NCBI GenBank assembly: GCA_934481355.1
Contig: CAKSPH010000001.1
Location: forward strand, 124,001 to 188,000
DNA: 64,000 nt
Direction of reading: 5' to 3'
From: an uncultured Oscillospiraceae bacterium
GTDB lineage: Bacteria > Bacillota > Clostridia > Oscillospirales > Ruminococcaceae
Below are positions 34,033 to 42,936 of the stretch, piece after piece (positions within the stretch are counted from its first letter, which is position 1; the number at the start of each line of letters is the position of its first letter). Under the pieces are notes generated by a model that was given only the letters and a program-made list of their open reading frames with translations, searched no databases and was not told where the DNA came from. Made by a program: the position numbers and the translations under genes.

Positions 34033-34755
34033 TTATATTATAGAATTCACCGCTTGGGAAATGCACTCCGCCCATATCTTCGCCTGTATATCCTCGTCCA
34101 CGGGCGCGGCGAGGAATCCCCCGTGGGACTTCTCCCCGGTGACGGAGCTAAGGAGCGCCGCCGTGGGAACTCCGCAGGCGACAACGGGGATCCCGGCGGT
34201 TTTCCCGGAAAGCTCCCGCCGGGACTTATCCACCCCCGAGCCGGGAGTTATCCCCGCCGTGGAAAGCTGCACCGTGCGGCAGATACGCAGGGGGTCGCGG
34301 CAGCACAGGGAATCCACCGCCAGGATACACGCGGCGGACGTTTCGGCGGCGATGGCGCGCACCATGCGGACGGTATCTATCCCGGTGCGGGCGGCTACGT
34401 CCGTTTCCACGGCGGCGAGGGAATAGCGGCTCCCCCGGCGCGGGGCAAGATTCCGGACGGTCAGCGCACCGAGGCTGTCGCGGGTTATGTCGGGATTCCC
34501 CAGCCCGGCGGCGAGGATAAGACCCTCCGGCGGGAGGAGCTGCTCTATCGCGCGTTTCAGCAGAGCCGCCAGCGCCGGGACGGCGGGGTCGCCCTCCAGC
34601 GTGATGTATCTTCCGGCGGGGCGGGAGGTGCGGGCTCCCTGCGGTATGCGGATATCCGTTATCTTCACGCCGCCGATATTCCGGCTGACGGAGCGCACCC
34701 CGGGAAGCCCGGCGGCAAGCTGCGCGGATTCAACGGCGAGGTCGGTTTTCTTCAT
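34033..34755 (-). CDS. gpr: Compact GPR-type spore protease
   Basis: GPR degrades small acid-soluble spore proteins at germination. The assignment rests on TDLAVE at the N-terminus, AAGLGNPDITRDSLGALTV, and AGITPGSGVDKSRRELS followed by GIPVVACGVPTA. At 240 residues it is well short of Bacillus GPR (about 370). The shortening appears to lie after the GVPTA motif, where a long segment is missing, and to a lesser degree at the N-terminus. The core motifs are intact, so it is probably functional; it may lack part of the usual self-activation region. Confidence 0.88.
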   Translation of the reverse strand: MKKTDLAVESAQLAAGLPGVRSVSRNIGGVKITDIRIPQGARTSRPAGRYITLEGDPAVPALAALLKRAIEQLLPPEGLILAAGLGNPDITRDSLGALTVRNLAPRRGSRYSLAAVETDVAARTGIDTVRMVRAIAAETSAACILAVDSLCCRDPLRICRTVQLSTAGITPGSGVDKSRRELSGKTAGIPVVACGVPTAALLSSVTGEKSHGGFLAAPVDEDIQAKIWAECISQAVNSII

Positions 34756-34847
34756 GTGAACAGTCCTTTCTTTTTCTGACTATTCTTTGCAGGATCCCGT
34801 AAATTATGCAAAAATAATACTTGCCGTATAATGCAACGACATAAATG

Positions 34848-34870
34848 CGGGAGGGGTGAATCCCCTCCCG
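34848..34870 (-). terminator. Hairpin after zinc-ribbon membrane gene
   Basis: CGGGAGGGG, five-base loop, CCCCTCCCG. Strong stem but a weak U tract on the minus strand. Confidence 0.55.
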
Positions 34871-34878
34871 GAAACGAT

Positions 34879-35634
34879 TCAATTCACGAATACCACTCTT
34901 CTGTGCCGGAAATACACGAAATTCACAGCCATCATCACAACTCCCGCTATGATGGTGAATATGTCCGCCACTGATATCAGATTCCACAGCGGAAGCCCGG
35001 TCACCAGACAAAGCCCGCAGAAATATGCCAGAGTCACCACCAGACGAAAAAGGCACACTCCCACATACAGCCACACCGCATTCCTGCGGAGCGCCGCCAG
35101 CCTGAACCGCGCGAACACCATTCCCGCGCCCGCCAGCAGGAACAGCACGCCTGTAACTGCGCAAAGCGGCTTCATTCCCGGGCATATGAGATACGCGAAC
35201 TTCCACAGCCCGCCCATGCCGAAGCCGGTGAACAGCCTTACCGCGCCGACAAGCGAACCGAACGCCGCCGCGAACAGCTCAAAATACAGCAGGAACTGCA
35301 TCCAGCCTATTCCGTAATGTCCGCCGTTGTCCCCCGTGATATAGCCTATCCGCTGTATCTCAGTCCATGTGGTGCCGTTCATCAGCTCCATATCGCGCAG
35401 CGGGATGAAGTCCTGAAGCTGGCGGCGGTCAAATTCCGGAGTTGCGCCGTATTCCCGGGTGGGCTCCGGCATTCTGCCGTCTATCTGCTCCGGCGCGGAA
35501 TATCCCGGAAGAGGCTCCCCCGCCGTTACGGACGGCATTTCGTCCTTGTCCGCGGCGCTGCCCGTGGGCTTTCCGCAGAACGTGCAGAACGCCGCATAAT
35601 CGCTTATCTGGGCACCGCAGTTCCTGCAAATCAT
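34879..35634 (-). CDS. Zinc-ribbon multi-pass membrane protein
   Basis: 251 residues. It starts with a zinc ribbon (MICRNCGAQISDYAAFCTFC), followed by an acidic, proline-containing linker to about residue 95. Four or five transmembrane helices fill the second half (about 105-245). Such zinc-ribbon plus membrane architectures are common in Clostridia and have no defined function. Single gene, divergent from the T-box/trpS unit. Confidence 0.75.
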   Translation of the reverse strand: MICRNCGAQISDYAAFCTFCGKPTGSAADKDEMPSVTAGEPLPGYSAPEQIDGRMPEPTREYGATPEFDRRQLQDFIPLRDMELMNGTTWTEIQRIGYITGDNGGHYGIGWMQFLLYFELFAAAFGSLVGAVRLFTGFGMGGLWKFAYLICPGMKPLCAVTGVLFLLAGAGMVFARFRLAALRRNAVWLYVGVCLFRLVVTLAYFCGLCLVTGLPLWNLISVADIFTIIAGVVMMAVNFVYFRHRRVVFVN

Positions 35635-35701
35635 ATAATTACCCCCATTTCAGTTTCTCTGAGTAAATTATAACATATAATCTGGAATTTGAAAAGAGGG
35701 C

Positions 35702-35730
35702 TTGACAAAAAAATGCTGTTGTGATAAAAT
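35702..35730 (+). promoter_or_regulatory. Promoter of trpS T-box transcript
   Basis: TTGACA (35702-35707), 17-base spacer, TAAAAT (35725-35730). Confidence 0.85.
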
Positions 35731-35736
35731 ATTTTT

Positions 35737-36042
35737 AAACAATCGAATAAGCCCTTGAAACCTATGACGCGGAAATAAAAATACCCGTATGCACTCACAG
35801 AGAGCCGTGCATTGCTGAGAGCACGGCAGAACGCTGGGTATATCAAATGGACCGCCGAGGGCGCAGTCAAAGGGAGTTTTCCCGAGTATTCTGCGACGTG
35901 GAGCAAGCGTTAATTGCCGGGATATGAAAGTATCCGCTGAGAGCACGGTTTTCCGTGAATTAAGGTGGCAACGCGGTGTAGAGTTTTACTCCGTCCTTAT
36001 GACAGAGCTTTTTTGCCTGTCCGGGGGCGGTCTTTTGTTTTT
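35737..36042 (+). promoter_or_regulatory. T-box riboswitch controlling trpS
   Basis: The conserved T-box sequence AAGGTGGCAACGCGG is at 35962-35976. The complementary 3' side of the antiterminator (CCGTCCTTAT) is at 35991. The competing terminator pairs CCGTCC (35991-35996) with GGGCGG (36025-36030), with an inner GACAG/CTGTC, followed by a T-rich tract (36031-36042). Stem I includes GCCGTGC/GCACGGC (35804-35827). A plausible specifier codon TGG (Trp), followed by A, is at 35848-35850. Uncharged tRNA-Trp should stabilise the antiterminator and allow trpS transcription. The 5' end is estimated from the promoter. Confidence 0.93.
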
Positions 36043-36071
36043 ACTTCGTTTTTTAGAGAAAGGAAAACATC

Positions 36072-37070
36072 ATGGAAGAACAGAAAAAGAATATGCTGAG
36101 CCTTATTCAGCCGACGAATACTCCCCACCTCGGAAACTACCTCGGCGCAATGCAGAACTGGGTGAAGCTCCAGAACGACTACAACTGCTTCTTCGGAATC
36201 GCAGACCTGCACTCCATAACCGTAAGGCAGGATCCCGTGAAGCTCCGCAACCAGATAAAGGAAAGCTACGCGCTTCTCATCGCCGCAGGCCTTGACCCCG
36301 AAAAATCCACGCTGTTCGTTCAGGGACACAACCCGAACCACGCAGAGCTGAGCTGGATACTTTCCTGCTACACGCAGTTCGGCGAGCTGTCCAGAATGAC
36401 CCAGTTCAAGGATAAGTCCGCAAAGCACCCCGACAACATCAACGCCGGACTTTTCACCTACCCCGTGCTGATGGCTGCGGATATACTGCTGTACCAGGCT
36501 GACCTCGTTCCTGTCGGGATCGACCAGAAACAGCACCTCGAACTTGCACGCAACGTTGCACAGCGCTTCAACGGGATCTACGGCGATGTATTCACCATGC
36601 CCGACGGCTACATCACCAAGACCACCGCAAAGGTAATGTCCCTCCAGGAGCCGGCAAAGAAGATGTCCAAATCCGATGAGAACCCCAACGCAAGCGTATG
36701 GATACTCGACGACAGGGATACCATTATCCGCAAGTTCAAGCGCGCAGTCACCGACAGCGACACCGTTGTGTGCGCCAAGGAGGGCAAGGACGGCATAATT
36801 AACCTCATGTCCATATACTCCGCAGTCACCGGAAAGAGCTTCGAGGATATCGAGCGCGAATTTGAGGGTAAGGGCTACGGAGATTTCAAGGTCGCAGTCG
36901 GCGAGGCGGTCGCAGATATGCTGGCTCCCATGCAGACGGAATTCAAGCGCATTTTTGCGGACAAGGCATACCTCGAAAACTGCATGAAGCAGGGCGCGGA
37001 AAAGGCGTTCAAAGCCTCCAGAAAGACCCTCCAGAAGGTGCAGAAGAAAGTCGGATTCGTTACGCTTTAA
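36072..37070 (+). CDS. trpS: Tryptophanyl-tRNA synthetase
   Basis: Class I synthetase charging tRNA-Trp. 332 residues, the usual size. The HIGH-equivalent is in TNTPHLGNYLGAM and the KMSKS loop in AKKMSKSDENP; GIDQKQHLELARN is also diagnostic. Regulated by the T-box directly upstream. GAAAGGA precedes the ATG. Confidence 0.98.
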   Translation: MEEQKKNMLSLIQPTNTPHLGNYLGAMQNWVKLQNDYNCFFGIADLHSITVRQDPVKLRNQIKESYALLIAAGLDPEKSTLFVQGHNPNHAELSWILSCYTQFGELSRMTQFKDKSAKHPDNINAGLFTYPVLMAADILLYQADLVPVGIDQKQHLELARNVAQRFNGIYGDVFTMPDGYITKTTAKVMSLQEPAKKMSKSDENPNASVWILDDRDTIIRKFKRAVTDSDTVVCAKEGKDGIINLMSIYSAVTGKSFEDIEREFEGKGYGDFKVAVGEAVADMLAPMQTEFKRIFADKAYLENCMKQGAEKAFKASRKTLQKVQKKVGFVTL

Positions 37071-37202
37071 TTTGCGAATACTTAACGTATATGACCGCGG
37101 CAATAGTATACCGCAAGTTTAGTTAAAACGACGATTATATTGCGGAATTGCAAGATTTGTTTGTGATATCCTACAAAGATTCTGCGGATATCCAATAAAC
37201 CC

Positions 37203-37231
37203 TTGCATTTTCCCGCTGTTTCTGATAAAAT
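37203..37231 (+). promoter_or_regulatory. Promoter of rpmB
   Basis: TTGCAT (37203-37208), 17-base spacer, TAAAAT (37226-37231). The 130 bases between trpS and this promoter show only a weak inverted repeat (CCGCGGCAATA / TATTGCGG). Confidence 0.75.
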
Positions 37232-37276
37232 ATTATACGTTACTGAAAAAATCCACTAGAGAGGTAGGTGCTTCAA

Positions 37277-37465
37277 ATGGCAAAATGTGAAATCTGCGGC
37301 AAGAGCGTTACCTTCGGAATCAAGGTATCCCACTCTCACAGACGCAGCAACAGAACCTATAAGCCCAATGTCAAGAAGGTAAAGGCTATCGTTAACGGCA
37401 CTCCCTGCAGAGTTAATGCCTGCACACGCTGCCTGCGCTCCGGTCTTGTACAGAGAGCAGTATAA
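37277..37465 (+). CDS. rpmB: 50S ribosomal protein L28
   Basis: 62 residues, full length. It carries the zinc-binding cysteine pairs CEIC near the N-terminus and CTRC near the C-terminus, so it is the C+ (zinc) form. GIKVSHSHRRSNRTYKPNVK is the family motif. Monocistronic, between its own promoter and terminator. Confidence 0.97.
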   Translation: MAKCEICGKSVTFGIKVSHSHRRSNRTYKPNVKKVKAIVNGTPCRVNACTRCLRSGLVQRAV

Positions 37466-37501
37466 ACTTATTCTGATATAAGTTTTGGTTACAGAAAACT
37501 C

Positions 37502-37526
37502 CCCCTGCTTTCGGGCAGGGGTTTTT
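37502..37526 (+). terminator. Terminator after rpmB
   Basis: CCCCTGC, short loop, GCAGGGG, then TTTTT. Confidence 0.92.
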
Positions 37527-37547
37527 CTGTTTTACCGGCTTTTGCTA

Positions 37548-37576
37548 TTGACAAATGCTTCTCAATAGTGTACTAT
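37548..37576 (+). promoter_or_regulatory. Promoter of ABC pair
   Basis: TTGACA (37548-37553), 17-base spacer, TACTAT (37571-37576). The start would be near 37583, too close to the ATG at 37594 for an SD. Confidence 0.75.
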
Positions 37577-37611
37577 TGTAGATATACTATATAATGGAAA
37601 GGGTGGCTCAC

Positions 37612-38499
37612 TTGGTAAGAATACGCAATCTGCACAAGCAATACGGCTCATACTCGGTCCTGCGCGGGCTGAGCATGGACATAGAAAATGGCGATGTTTA
37701 CGGCTTTCTGGGGCGCAACGGCTGCGGAAAGACCACGACCATGAACATCATCACCAACATAATCCCCAAGGACGAGGGCGAAATAATCATCGGCGGCGGA
37801 AAGCCAGTGAAGATAGGCTATCTGCCGGAAAGCCCGGTAATTTACGGCTACATGACCTCACGGGAGTATCTCGAATACATCGCAGCCTGCTGCAATTACC
37901 CCGGAGATGTGACACACCGCGTTAACGAAGTCCTCGATATCGTGGGACTTACAAAAGCGGCAGACCGCCGCGCAAAGGGCTATTCCCGCGGAATGACCCA
38001 GCGCCTCGGAATGGGAGCCGCAATAATCGGCGACCCGGAGCTGCTGATATTTGACGAGCCGACCTCCGCGCTTGACCCGGAAGGCAGAGCAGAGGTCATC
38101 TCCATCATCGAGCGCCTCAAAGGAATGGGCAGCACCATCGTGCTCTCCACGCATATCCTGTCGGATGTTGAGCGCGTGGCTAACCGAATCGGCATAATGA
38201 AAGACGGAGTCCTCGCGGAAGAGGGCAGGCTCGGCGACGTCCTGCTGAAGCACGCCGGAAGCGTGGTACATCTGCGCGTCCGCGGACTTACGGACGACAT
38301 GAAAATAAAACTGCTGACCGTAGATTATGCCCGGGCGGAATTCAACGACATCACCGGGACGTTCCGTTTCGGCACCGATTCCCCGGAGGAATGCTCCCGC
38401 AGGCTGATAAGGCTCCTCGCCGACAATGACGCGGCGGCTGAGGAACTGAAGATCGGCACGGCTACCCTCGAAGAAGTATTCAGAAAGGTGGTGGACTGA
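37612..38499 (+). CDS. ABC transporter ATP-binding protein
   Basis: 295 residues from the TTG at 37612, which has AAAGGGTGG upstream; the ATG at 37594 (301 residues) has no SD and is the alternative. Walker A GRNGCGKTT, signature YSRGMTQRLGMGAAI (a variant of LSGGQ), Walker B LLIFDEPTSALDP and the H-loop LSTHIL. The C-terminal 80 residues form the accessory domain common in DrrA/CcmA/NatA-like exporters. Pairs with the permease two bases downstream. Substrate unknown. Confidence 0.9.
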   Translation: MVRIRNLHKQYGSYSVLRGLSMDIENGDVYGFLGRNGCGKTTTMNIITNIIPKDEGEIIIGGGKPVKIGYLPESPVIYGYMTSREYLEYIAACCNYPGDVTHRVNEVLDIVGLTKAADRRAKGYSRGMTQRLGMGAAIIGDPELLIFDEPTSALDPEGRAEVISIIERLKGMGSTIVLSTHILSDVERVANRIGIMKDGVLAEEGRLGDVLLKHAGSVVHLRVRGLTDDMKIKLLTVDYARAEFNDITGTFRFGTDSPEECSRRLIRLLADNDAAAEELKIGTATLEEVFRKVVD

Positions 38500-38500
38500 T

Positions 38501-39343
38501 ATGCAGATAAAGGCAGGCTTCAGGAAAGAGTGGTTACAGTTCACCAGAACCTTCAGGCTTGGCGGAATCATCCTCGCGATAGCCTCGTTTGCGCTTGCAG
38601 ACCCGCTGATGTACTGGGCGATGAACCTCCTGCTGGAGGGGATCAGCACCACTCAAGCGGCTGTCGCCGACACCGGGGCTCTGGACATAGGCGAAATGGC
38701 TTCCGTATTCAATGACGCGGGCGTTGTTTTCAGCATGACGATGGCGGAATTCTGCTCAACCTCCACGCTGATATTCATGCTTATACTCATGTCGCCATGC
38801 GGCGGCGAGCAGAAGAAGCGCGCAACCATAATCCCGTCCTGCACGGGTCTTGGGACATTCGAGTATCTTATCCCGAAATATGTTATTTACCCCGTGACCG
38901 TTTTTGCAGTGACGTTCGTTTCCTGCCTTATGGCAGGCGGTATCTGCAATCTGGTGTTTACCGACGGCACGATAGACGCGGGAATGATGTTCCTTGCGGC
39001 GCTTCTGTGCTCGGTCTACCTTGCGTTCATTCTTGTGGTGTATATGTCGATAGGGCTCTGCACCAGCCGTCCCGGCGTCGTGACGATATTCATGTACATC
39101 GGCGTCAGCATAGTGCAGATATTCCTGAATCAGCTCGGGCTGACAAAATTCCACCCGCTGACCCTGCGCTCCCTTGTCACCGGCGAGATGTTCACAGAGA
39201 GCTTCGTGCTTACCGACGAGGCGGGAAGCATAGCAGTCGGAATCGCGCTTTCCGTTGTGATAGGCGTGATGATGTTCGTGCTCACGCTCACGGTGCAGAA
39301 AGGCACGAAGATAAATAACCAGATAGACAAACCTGAATTTTAA
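38501..39343 (+). CDS. ABC transporter permease (ABC-2 type)
   Basis: 280 residues with about six transmembrane helices and a cytoplasmic N-terminus (FRKEWLQFTRTFRLGG) typical of ABC-2 exporter subunits. Translationally coupled to the ATPase gene. The extracellular first loop (about 45-80) is Ala/Thr-rich. Exported substrate unknown. Confidence 0.88.
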   Translation: MQIKAGFRKEWLQFTRTFRLGGIILAIASFALADPLMYWAMNLLLEGISTTQAAVADTGALDIGEMASVFNDAGVVFSMTMAEFCSTSTLIFMLILMSPCGGEQKKRATIIPSCTGLGTFEYLIPKYVIYPVTVFAVTFVSCLMAGGICNLVFTDGTIDAGMMFLAALLCSVYLAFILVVYMSIGLCTSRPGVVTIFMYIGVSIVQIFLNQLGLTKFHPLTLRSLVTGEMFTESFVLTDEAGSIAVGIALSVVIGVMMFVLTLTVQKGTKINNQIDKPEF

Positions 39344-39350
39344 TAGCAGA

Positions 39351-39379
39351 AATGGCGCTGTTTTTCAGCGCCATTTCTT
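39351..39379. terminator. Terminator between convergent genes
   Basis: AATGGCGCTG, loop of five T, CAGCGCCATT, then TCTTATT. Symmetric enough to serve both the ABC pair and mreB. Confidence 0.88.
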
Positions 39380-39380
39380 A

Positions 39381-40397
39381 TTACCTGAAGTTGTAAAGCT
39401 GAATCTGCTCGAAGCCGTCAAGCAGGTCGCCGGACATCCTGAATGCCGCGTCAACTCCCCTTGCAACGCACTCGATAGGATTTTCAGCCACAAAGCATGG
39501 GGCTCCGACATTATCCGAGATAAGCTCCGGAAGTCCGCCGAGCATCGCTCCGCCGCCGGTCAGCATGATCCCGTTGGAAAGGATATCTCCCACCAGCTCA
39601 GGCGGGGTGGATTCCAGCACCAGCTTGACCTGCTCAACTATCTCCATGGCATTCTCATGTATAGCCTCGTAGATGTCCCTGTCGGTTATCTCTATGCTCT
39701 CCGGCAGACCCTTAAGCAGGTTCCTGCCGCGTATCGTCATCTTGACTTCCCCGGTAGGGTTGAATACGTTCGCTATCTCTATCTTCGCCTTTTCTGCGGT
39801 CTTTTCGCCGATGAGCACCTTGTATTTCTGCGTGATGTGGCGGATTATCGCCTGATCGAACTTGTTTCCCGCCATCTTGATGGAACGGCTCTGCACGATT
39901 CCGTTAAAGGAAACTATCGCAACGTCCGCGGTTCCGCCGCCGATATCAACGACCATCGTGCCGTTCGGCTTGGAGATATCCACCCCCGCGCCGATAAGCG
40001 CCGCGATAGGCTCCTCAATGAGGAACACCTTGCGCGCGCCTGCGGACATAGCCGCCTCAACGACCGCACGCCGCTCAACATCCGTAACGGAAGAAGGCAC
40101 GCAGAGGACTATGCGCGGCTTCATCATTGCGCCGCCGTTGACGATATGGATAAATTCGCGTATCATCGCCTCTGTCATGTCGTTATCCGAGATAACGCCG
40201 TCTTTCAGGGGACGTACTGCAACGATGTACTCCGGCGTTCTGCCGATCATTCTGTAAGCCTCGGAGCCTACCGCGACTACTGCCTTTTTCTTCTTGTCGT
40301 ATGCGACAACGGACGGCTCGTTCAGGACTATGCCCTTTCCGGCGATGGTGATGATTATGTTCGCGGTGCCAAGATCTATGCCTATATCTAATGCCAT
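39381..40397 (-). CDS. Rod-shape-determining protein, MreB family
   Basis: Bacterial actin homologue that guides lateral wall synthesis. 338 residues, full length. Nucleotide-binding motifs: IGIDLGTANIIITIAGKG, VVDIGGGTADVAIVS, EEPIAALIGAG and IMLTGGGAMLGGLP. No mreC or mreD is adjacent, so this may be an Mbl/MreBH-like paralogue. Driven by a promoter overlapping the end of cca. Confidence 0.95.
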   Translation of the reverse strand: MALDIGIDLGTANIIITIAGKGIVLNEPSVVAYDKKKKAVVAVGSEAYRMIGRTPEYIVAVRPLKDGVISDNDMTEAMIREFIHIVNGGAMMKPRIVLCVPSSVTDVERRAVVEAAMSAGARKVFLIEEPIAALIGAGVDISKPNGTMVVDIGGGTADVAIVSFNGIVQSRSIKMAGNKFDQAIIRHITQKYKVLIGEKTAEKAKIEIANVFNPTGEVKMTIRGRNLLKGLPESIEITDRDIYEAIHENAMEIVEQVKLVLESTPPELVGDILSNGIMLTGGGAMLGGLPELISDNVGAPCFVAENPIECVARGVDAAFRMSGDLLDGFEQIQLYNFR

Positions 40398-40490
40398 GCT
40401 GTTCTCTCCATTCTTTCTGTAAGCTCAGTAACGCAGCACCTGTACTGCGCATGAATTTTTCGAAATCCAGATCAGGAAAATCTAATTTAG

Positions 40491-40519
40491 ATTATATCAT
40501 ATTATGCCCCGGTTTGCAA
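40491..40519 (-). promoter_or_regulatory. Promoter of mreB-family gene
   Basis: Minus strand TTGCAA (40519-40514), 17-base spacer, TATAAT (40496-40491). The -35 lies inside the 3' end of cca. Confidence 0.8.
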
Positions 40520-41864
40520 CATATTTTGCGGCTTCCTGCAAAAGAATTTCACGCTCGTTCGGGATATCGCCGTCCACTACCTTTGCCAGCAGTCGCTTCA
40601 TGACCTCGCCCATCAGCGGGGAGGGCGGGACTATCTCCCGGAGCGCGTTTCCGTCTACTGCGAGATCACTCATCGTGAAGCAGCACTCGGAAGCCAGCCG
40701 GTGAATACGGCTGATAACTGCGTACCATTCCGTGACGCGGGAGCGGGCCTCCTCCTTTTTTGCAAGGTCGTCCGCGATATGCGCCATCGCTATATCGCAG
40801 GCGAGCCGCTCCCCGTGCTTCGCCAGAAGCCTGCGCACCGCCCGGTCGTCGTCTTTAAGCTGAGTATCGTGGTACTTCACTATCCGGCACACCCGCTCCC
40901 GCAGGGCGTTGCTGCATTTTAGCCGCCGGAGTATCGCGTCCGCCATTTCAGCGCTGTGCGCCGCATGACCATAATAGTGCCCCTCTCCGTTTTCGTCAAG
41001 CGTGAAGCACCGTGGTTTTCCGATATCGTGAAACATCATCGCAAGCGTCAGCGGCAGCGCGTTTTCCTTTCCCGCAGTGAGCTGCGCCGCGCTCTGCACC
41101 GCAAGCGCCGTGTGCTGATACACGTCAAGATAATGCCACTTAGAGTGCTGGTCAAGGTCGAATATCCCGCGAAGTTCCGGTATCATCACCGCAAAAATTT
41201 CCCGGAAACAGGTCATCACCCTCAGGATATTCTCCCCGGAGCGCCGCCCGGTGAGCAGCTTTGAAAGCTCCGCGAATATCCGCTCGGCAGCAATGTTGTT
41301 CAGCAGCTCACGGCAGTCGAGCATTGCGGCGGCGGTCCTGTCCTCTATCCAGAAGCCCAGCGACGCAGAGAATCTCAGCCCCCGCAGGATGCGCAGGGCG
41401 TCCTCGCTGAAGCGCTTTTCCGGGTCGCCTATACAGCGGATTATCCCGTTGTGGATATCGCCAGCTCCGCCGAATTCATCGAAAAAACCGTGCTTCGGGC
41501 TGTACGCTATTCCATTCATCGTGAAGTCCCGGCGGGCGATATCCTCGCGCAGGCTCCGCGTAAACGTCACGGAATCCGGACGGCGGCTGTCGTGATATTC
41601 CCCATCGACGCGGTAGGTGGTTATCTCCACCGGCGCTCCATCGCTGATGACGGTTATCGTGCCGTGCTTTATTCCGGTCTCTATCACACGCATTCCGGCA
41701 AAGACGCGCTCTGTTTCCTCCGGCAGAGCCGACGTGGTCACGTCGAAATCATGCGGAGTTATCCCCATAAGGGCGTCGCGCACGCAGCCGCCCACTATCC
41801 ATGCCTCATACCCGGCGCTTTCCAGCCTGTCCAGGATTCCGGCTATATTTGACGGCACCTCCAT
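40497..41864 (-). CDS. cca: CCA tRNA nucleotidyltransferase with HD domain
   Basis: 455 residues from the ATG at 41864, with GGAGGTG six bases upstream; the ATG at 41879 is inside that SD region. The class II nucleotidyltransferase head has VGGCVRDALMGITPHDFDVT (metal-binding DxD), and RRDFTMNGIAY is family-typical. The HD domain (MMFHDIGKPRCF) near 260 adds a phosphohydrolase-like module. Adds or repairs the 3' CCA of tRNAs. Confidence 0.95.
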   Translation of the reverse strand: MEVPSNIAGILDRLESAGYEAWIVGGCVRDALMGITPHDFDVTTSALPEETERVFAGMRVIETGIKHGTITVISDGAPVEITTYRVDGEYHDSRRPDSVTFTRSLREDIARRDFTMNGIAYSPKHGFFDEFGGAGDIHNGIIRCIGDPEKRFSEDALRILRGLRFSASLGFWIEDRTAAAMLDCRELLNNIAAERIFAELSKLLTGRRSGENILRVMTCFREIFAVMIPELRGIFDLDQHSKWHYLDVYQHTALAVQSAAQLTAGKENALPLTLAMMFHDIGKPRCFTLDENGEGHYYGHAAHSAEMADAILRRLKCSNALRERVCRIVKYHDTQLKDDDRAVRRLLAKHGERLACDIAMAHIADDLAKKEEARSRVTEWYAVISRIHRLASECCFTMSDLAVDGNALREIVPPSPLMGEVMKRLLAKVVDGDIPNEREILLQEAAKYVANRGII

Positions 41865-41939
41865 ACGGCTCACCTCCATTTTCGGTAGATTCGGGCGATA
41901 TCCTCCGCATTCAGCGCAGAAAGGACACCGCCCGACCGT

Positions 41940-42923
41940 TTATTTTTCTGTCTTGTCCGGAAGCTCCTGCGGAGAATCCGCTCCATTTTTCAGCTTTATC
42001 TTCGACATATTCCGTATCCTCGACCAGATGAACGCCAGCGCCACCAGCACAAGCTCCGGGATAGTCTGCCACAGCCTTGATACCACGGATACCACCATAG
42101 CGTCGCTCTGCGGCATGATAAGGCACAGCCCGGCAACTATGATGCCCTCTCTTACGCCAAGACCGGACGGGGCGAATATCGCGAGGATCCCCATTATCGC
42201 GGAAACGCCCCAGATACCCGCGCAGAAAAGCAGCTCGGAGTACTCCACGGCGGGGTAGATGGATTTCGTCAGGATAAAGAATCCCACGCCGACTATAAGC
42301 CAGTTGCCGATGAACAGCAGGACTACTTTCAGCATCTGGGAATACTTCATCGGGATTTTGAGGTCCTTCTTAAACAGCTTTCCGATAAGCCCGAGGAAGA
42401 AGTTGATTATCTTCGGGTGGATGCACACGAAGAATATCACGATAAGCGCCACGGTCAGCCACTTGTAGTTCTCCAGAAGCTCGTTCGGGAAGAACAGCAG
42501 CGACACGATGAACAGCATAGCCGCGCCCAGCAGCGTGCAGACATTCTCAATGAAGAAGCACACCGTAACCTTGGCAAGCGGCGCGTCCTCCTCCTTGTAG
42601 TAGGTAAGGCGGGCGGCGAGCATGAACACCTTTCCGGGAATGTACTTTCCGAGAATGGAATACAGGTAGCTCGTCACCGCTTTCTCGTACTTTATCGAAC
42701 AGCCGTTCAGCTTCGTGATGTAATGCCACAGCGACGCGAGGGTTATCTTGTAGGCGAAATAGAACAGCATGGAGAACACGAATATCCCCATATCAACGTT
42801 CATTATCTTCTCGGAGAACTCGTCCCAGTTCTTCCAGAAGTACCACACCAGAAATACCACGACCAGCACGCCGAACAGTATTTTCAGTGCTTTCAGTATT
42901 GTTTTCTTATCAGGCTTTTTCAT
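41940..42923 (-). CDS. Flippase-like (UPF0104/LPG synthase TM) membrane protein
   Basis: 327 residues, about eight transmembrane helices. GKYIPGKVFMLAARLTYYK and FAPSGLGVREGIIVAG are hallmarks of the lysylphosphatidylglycerol-synthase transmembrane (PF03706) family. It lacks the C-terminal aminoacyl-transferase domain of MprF, so it is a stand-alone integral membrane member. It sits 13 bases after the pyruvyl-transferase/FrhB fusion, suggesting a shared role in envelope glycan or lipid export; inferred. Confidence 0.88.
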   Translation of the reverse strand: MKKPDKKTILKALKILFGVLVVVFLVWYFWKNWDEFSEKIMNVDMGIFVFSMLFYFAYKITLASLWHYITKLNGCSIKYEKAVTSYLYSILGKYIPGKVFMLAARLTYYKEEDAPLAKVTVCFFIENVCTLLGAAMLFIVSLLFFPNELLENYKWLTVALIVIFFVCIHPKIINFFLGLIGKLFKKDLKIPMKYSQMLKVVLLFIGNWLIVGVGFFILTKSIYPAVEYSELLFCAGIWGVSAIMGILAIFAPSGLGVREGIIVAGLCLIMPQSDAMVVSVVSRLWQTIPELVLVALAFIWSRIRNMSKIKLKNGADSPQELPDKTEK

Positions 42924-42936
42924 GTAATTCCCCCGG

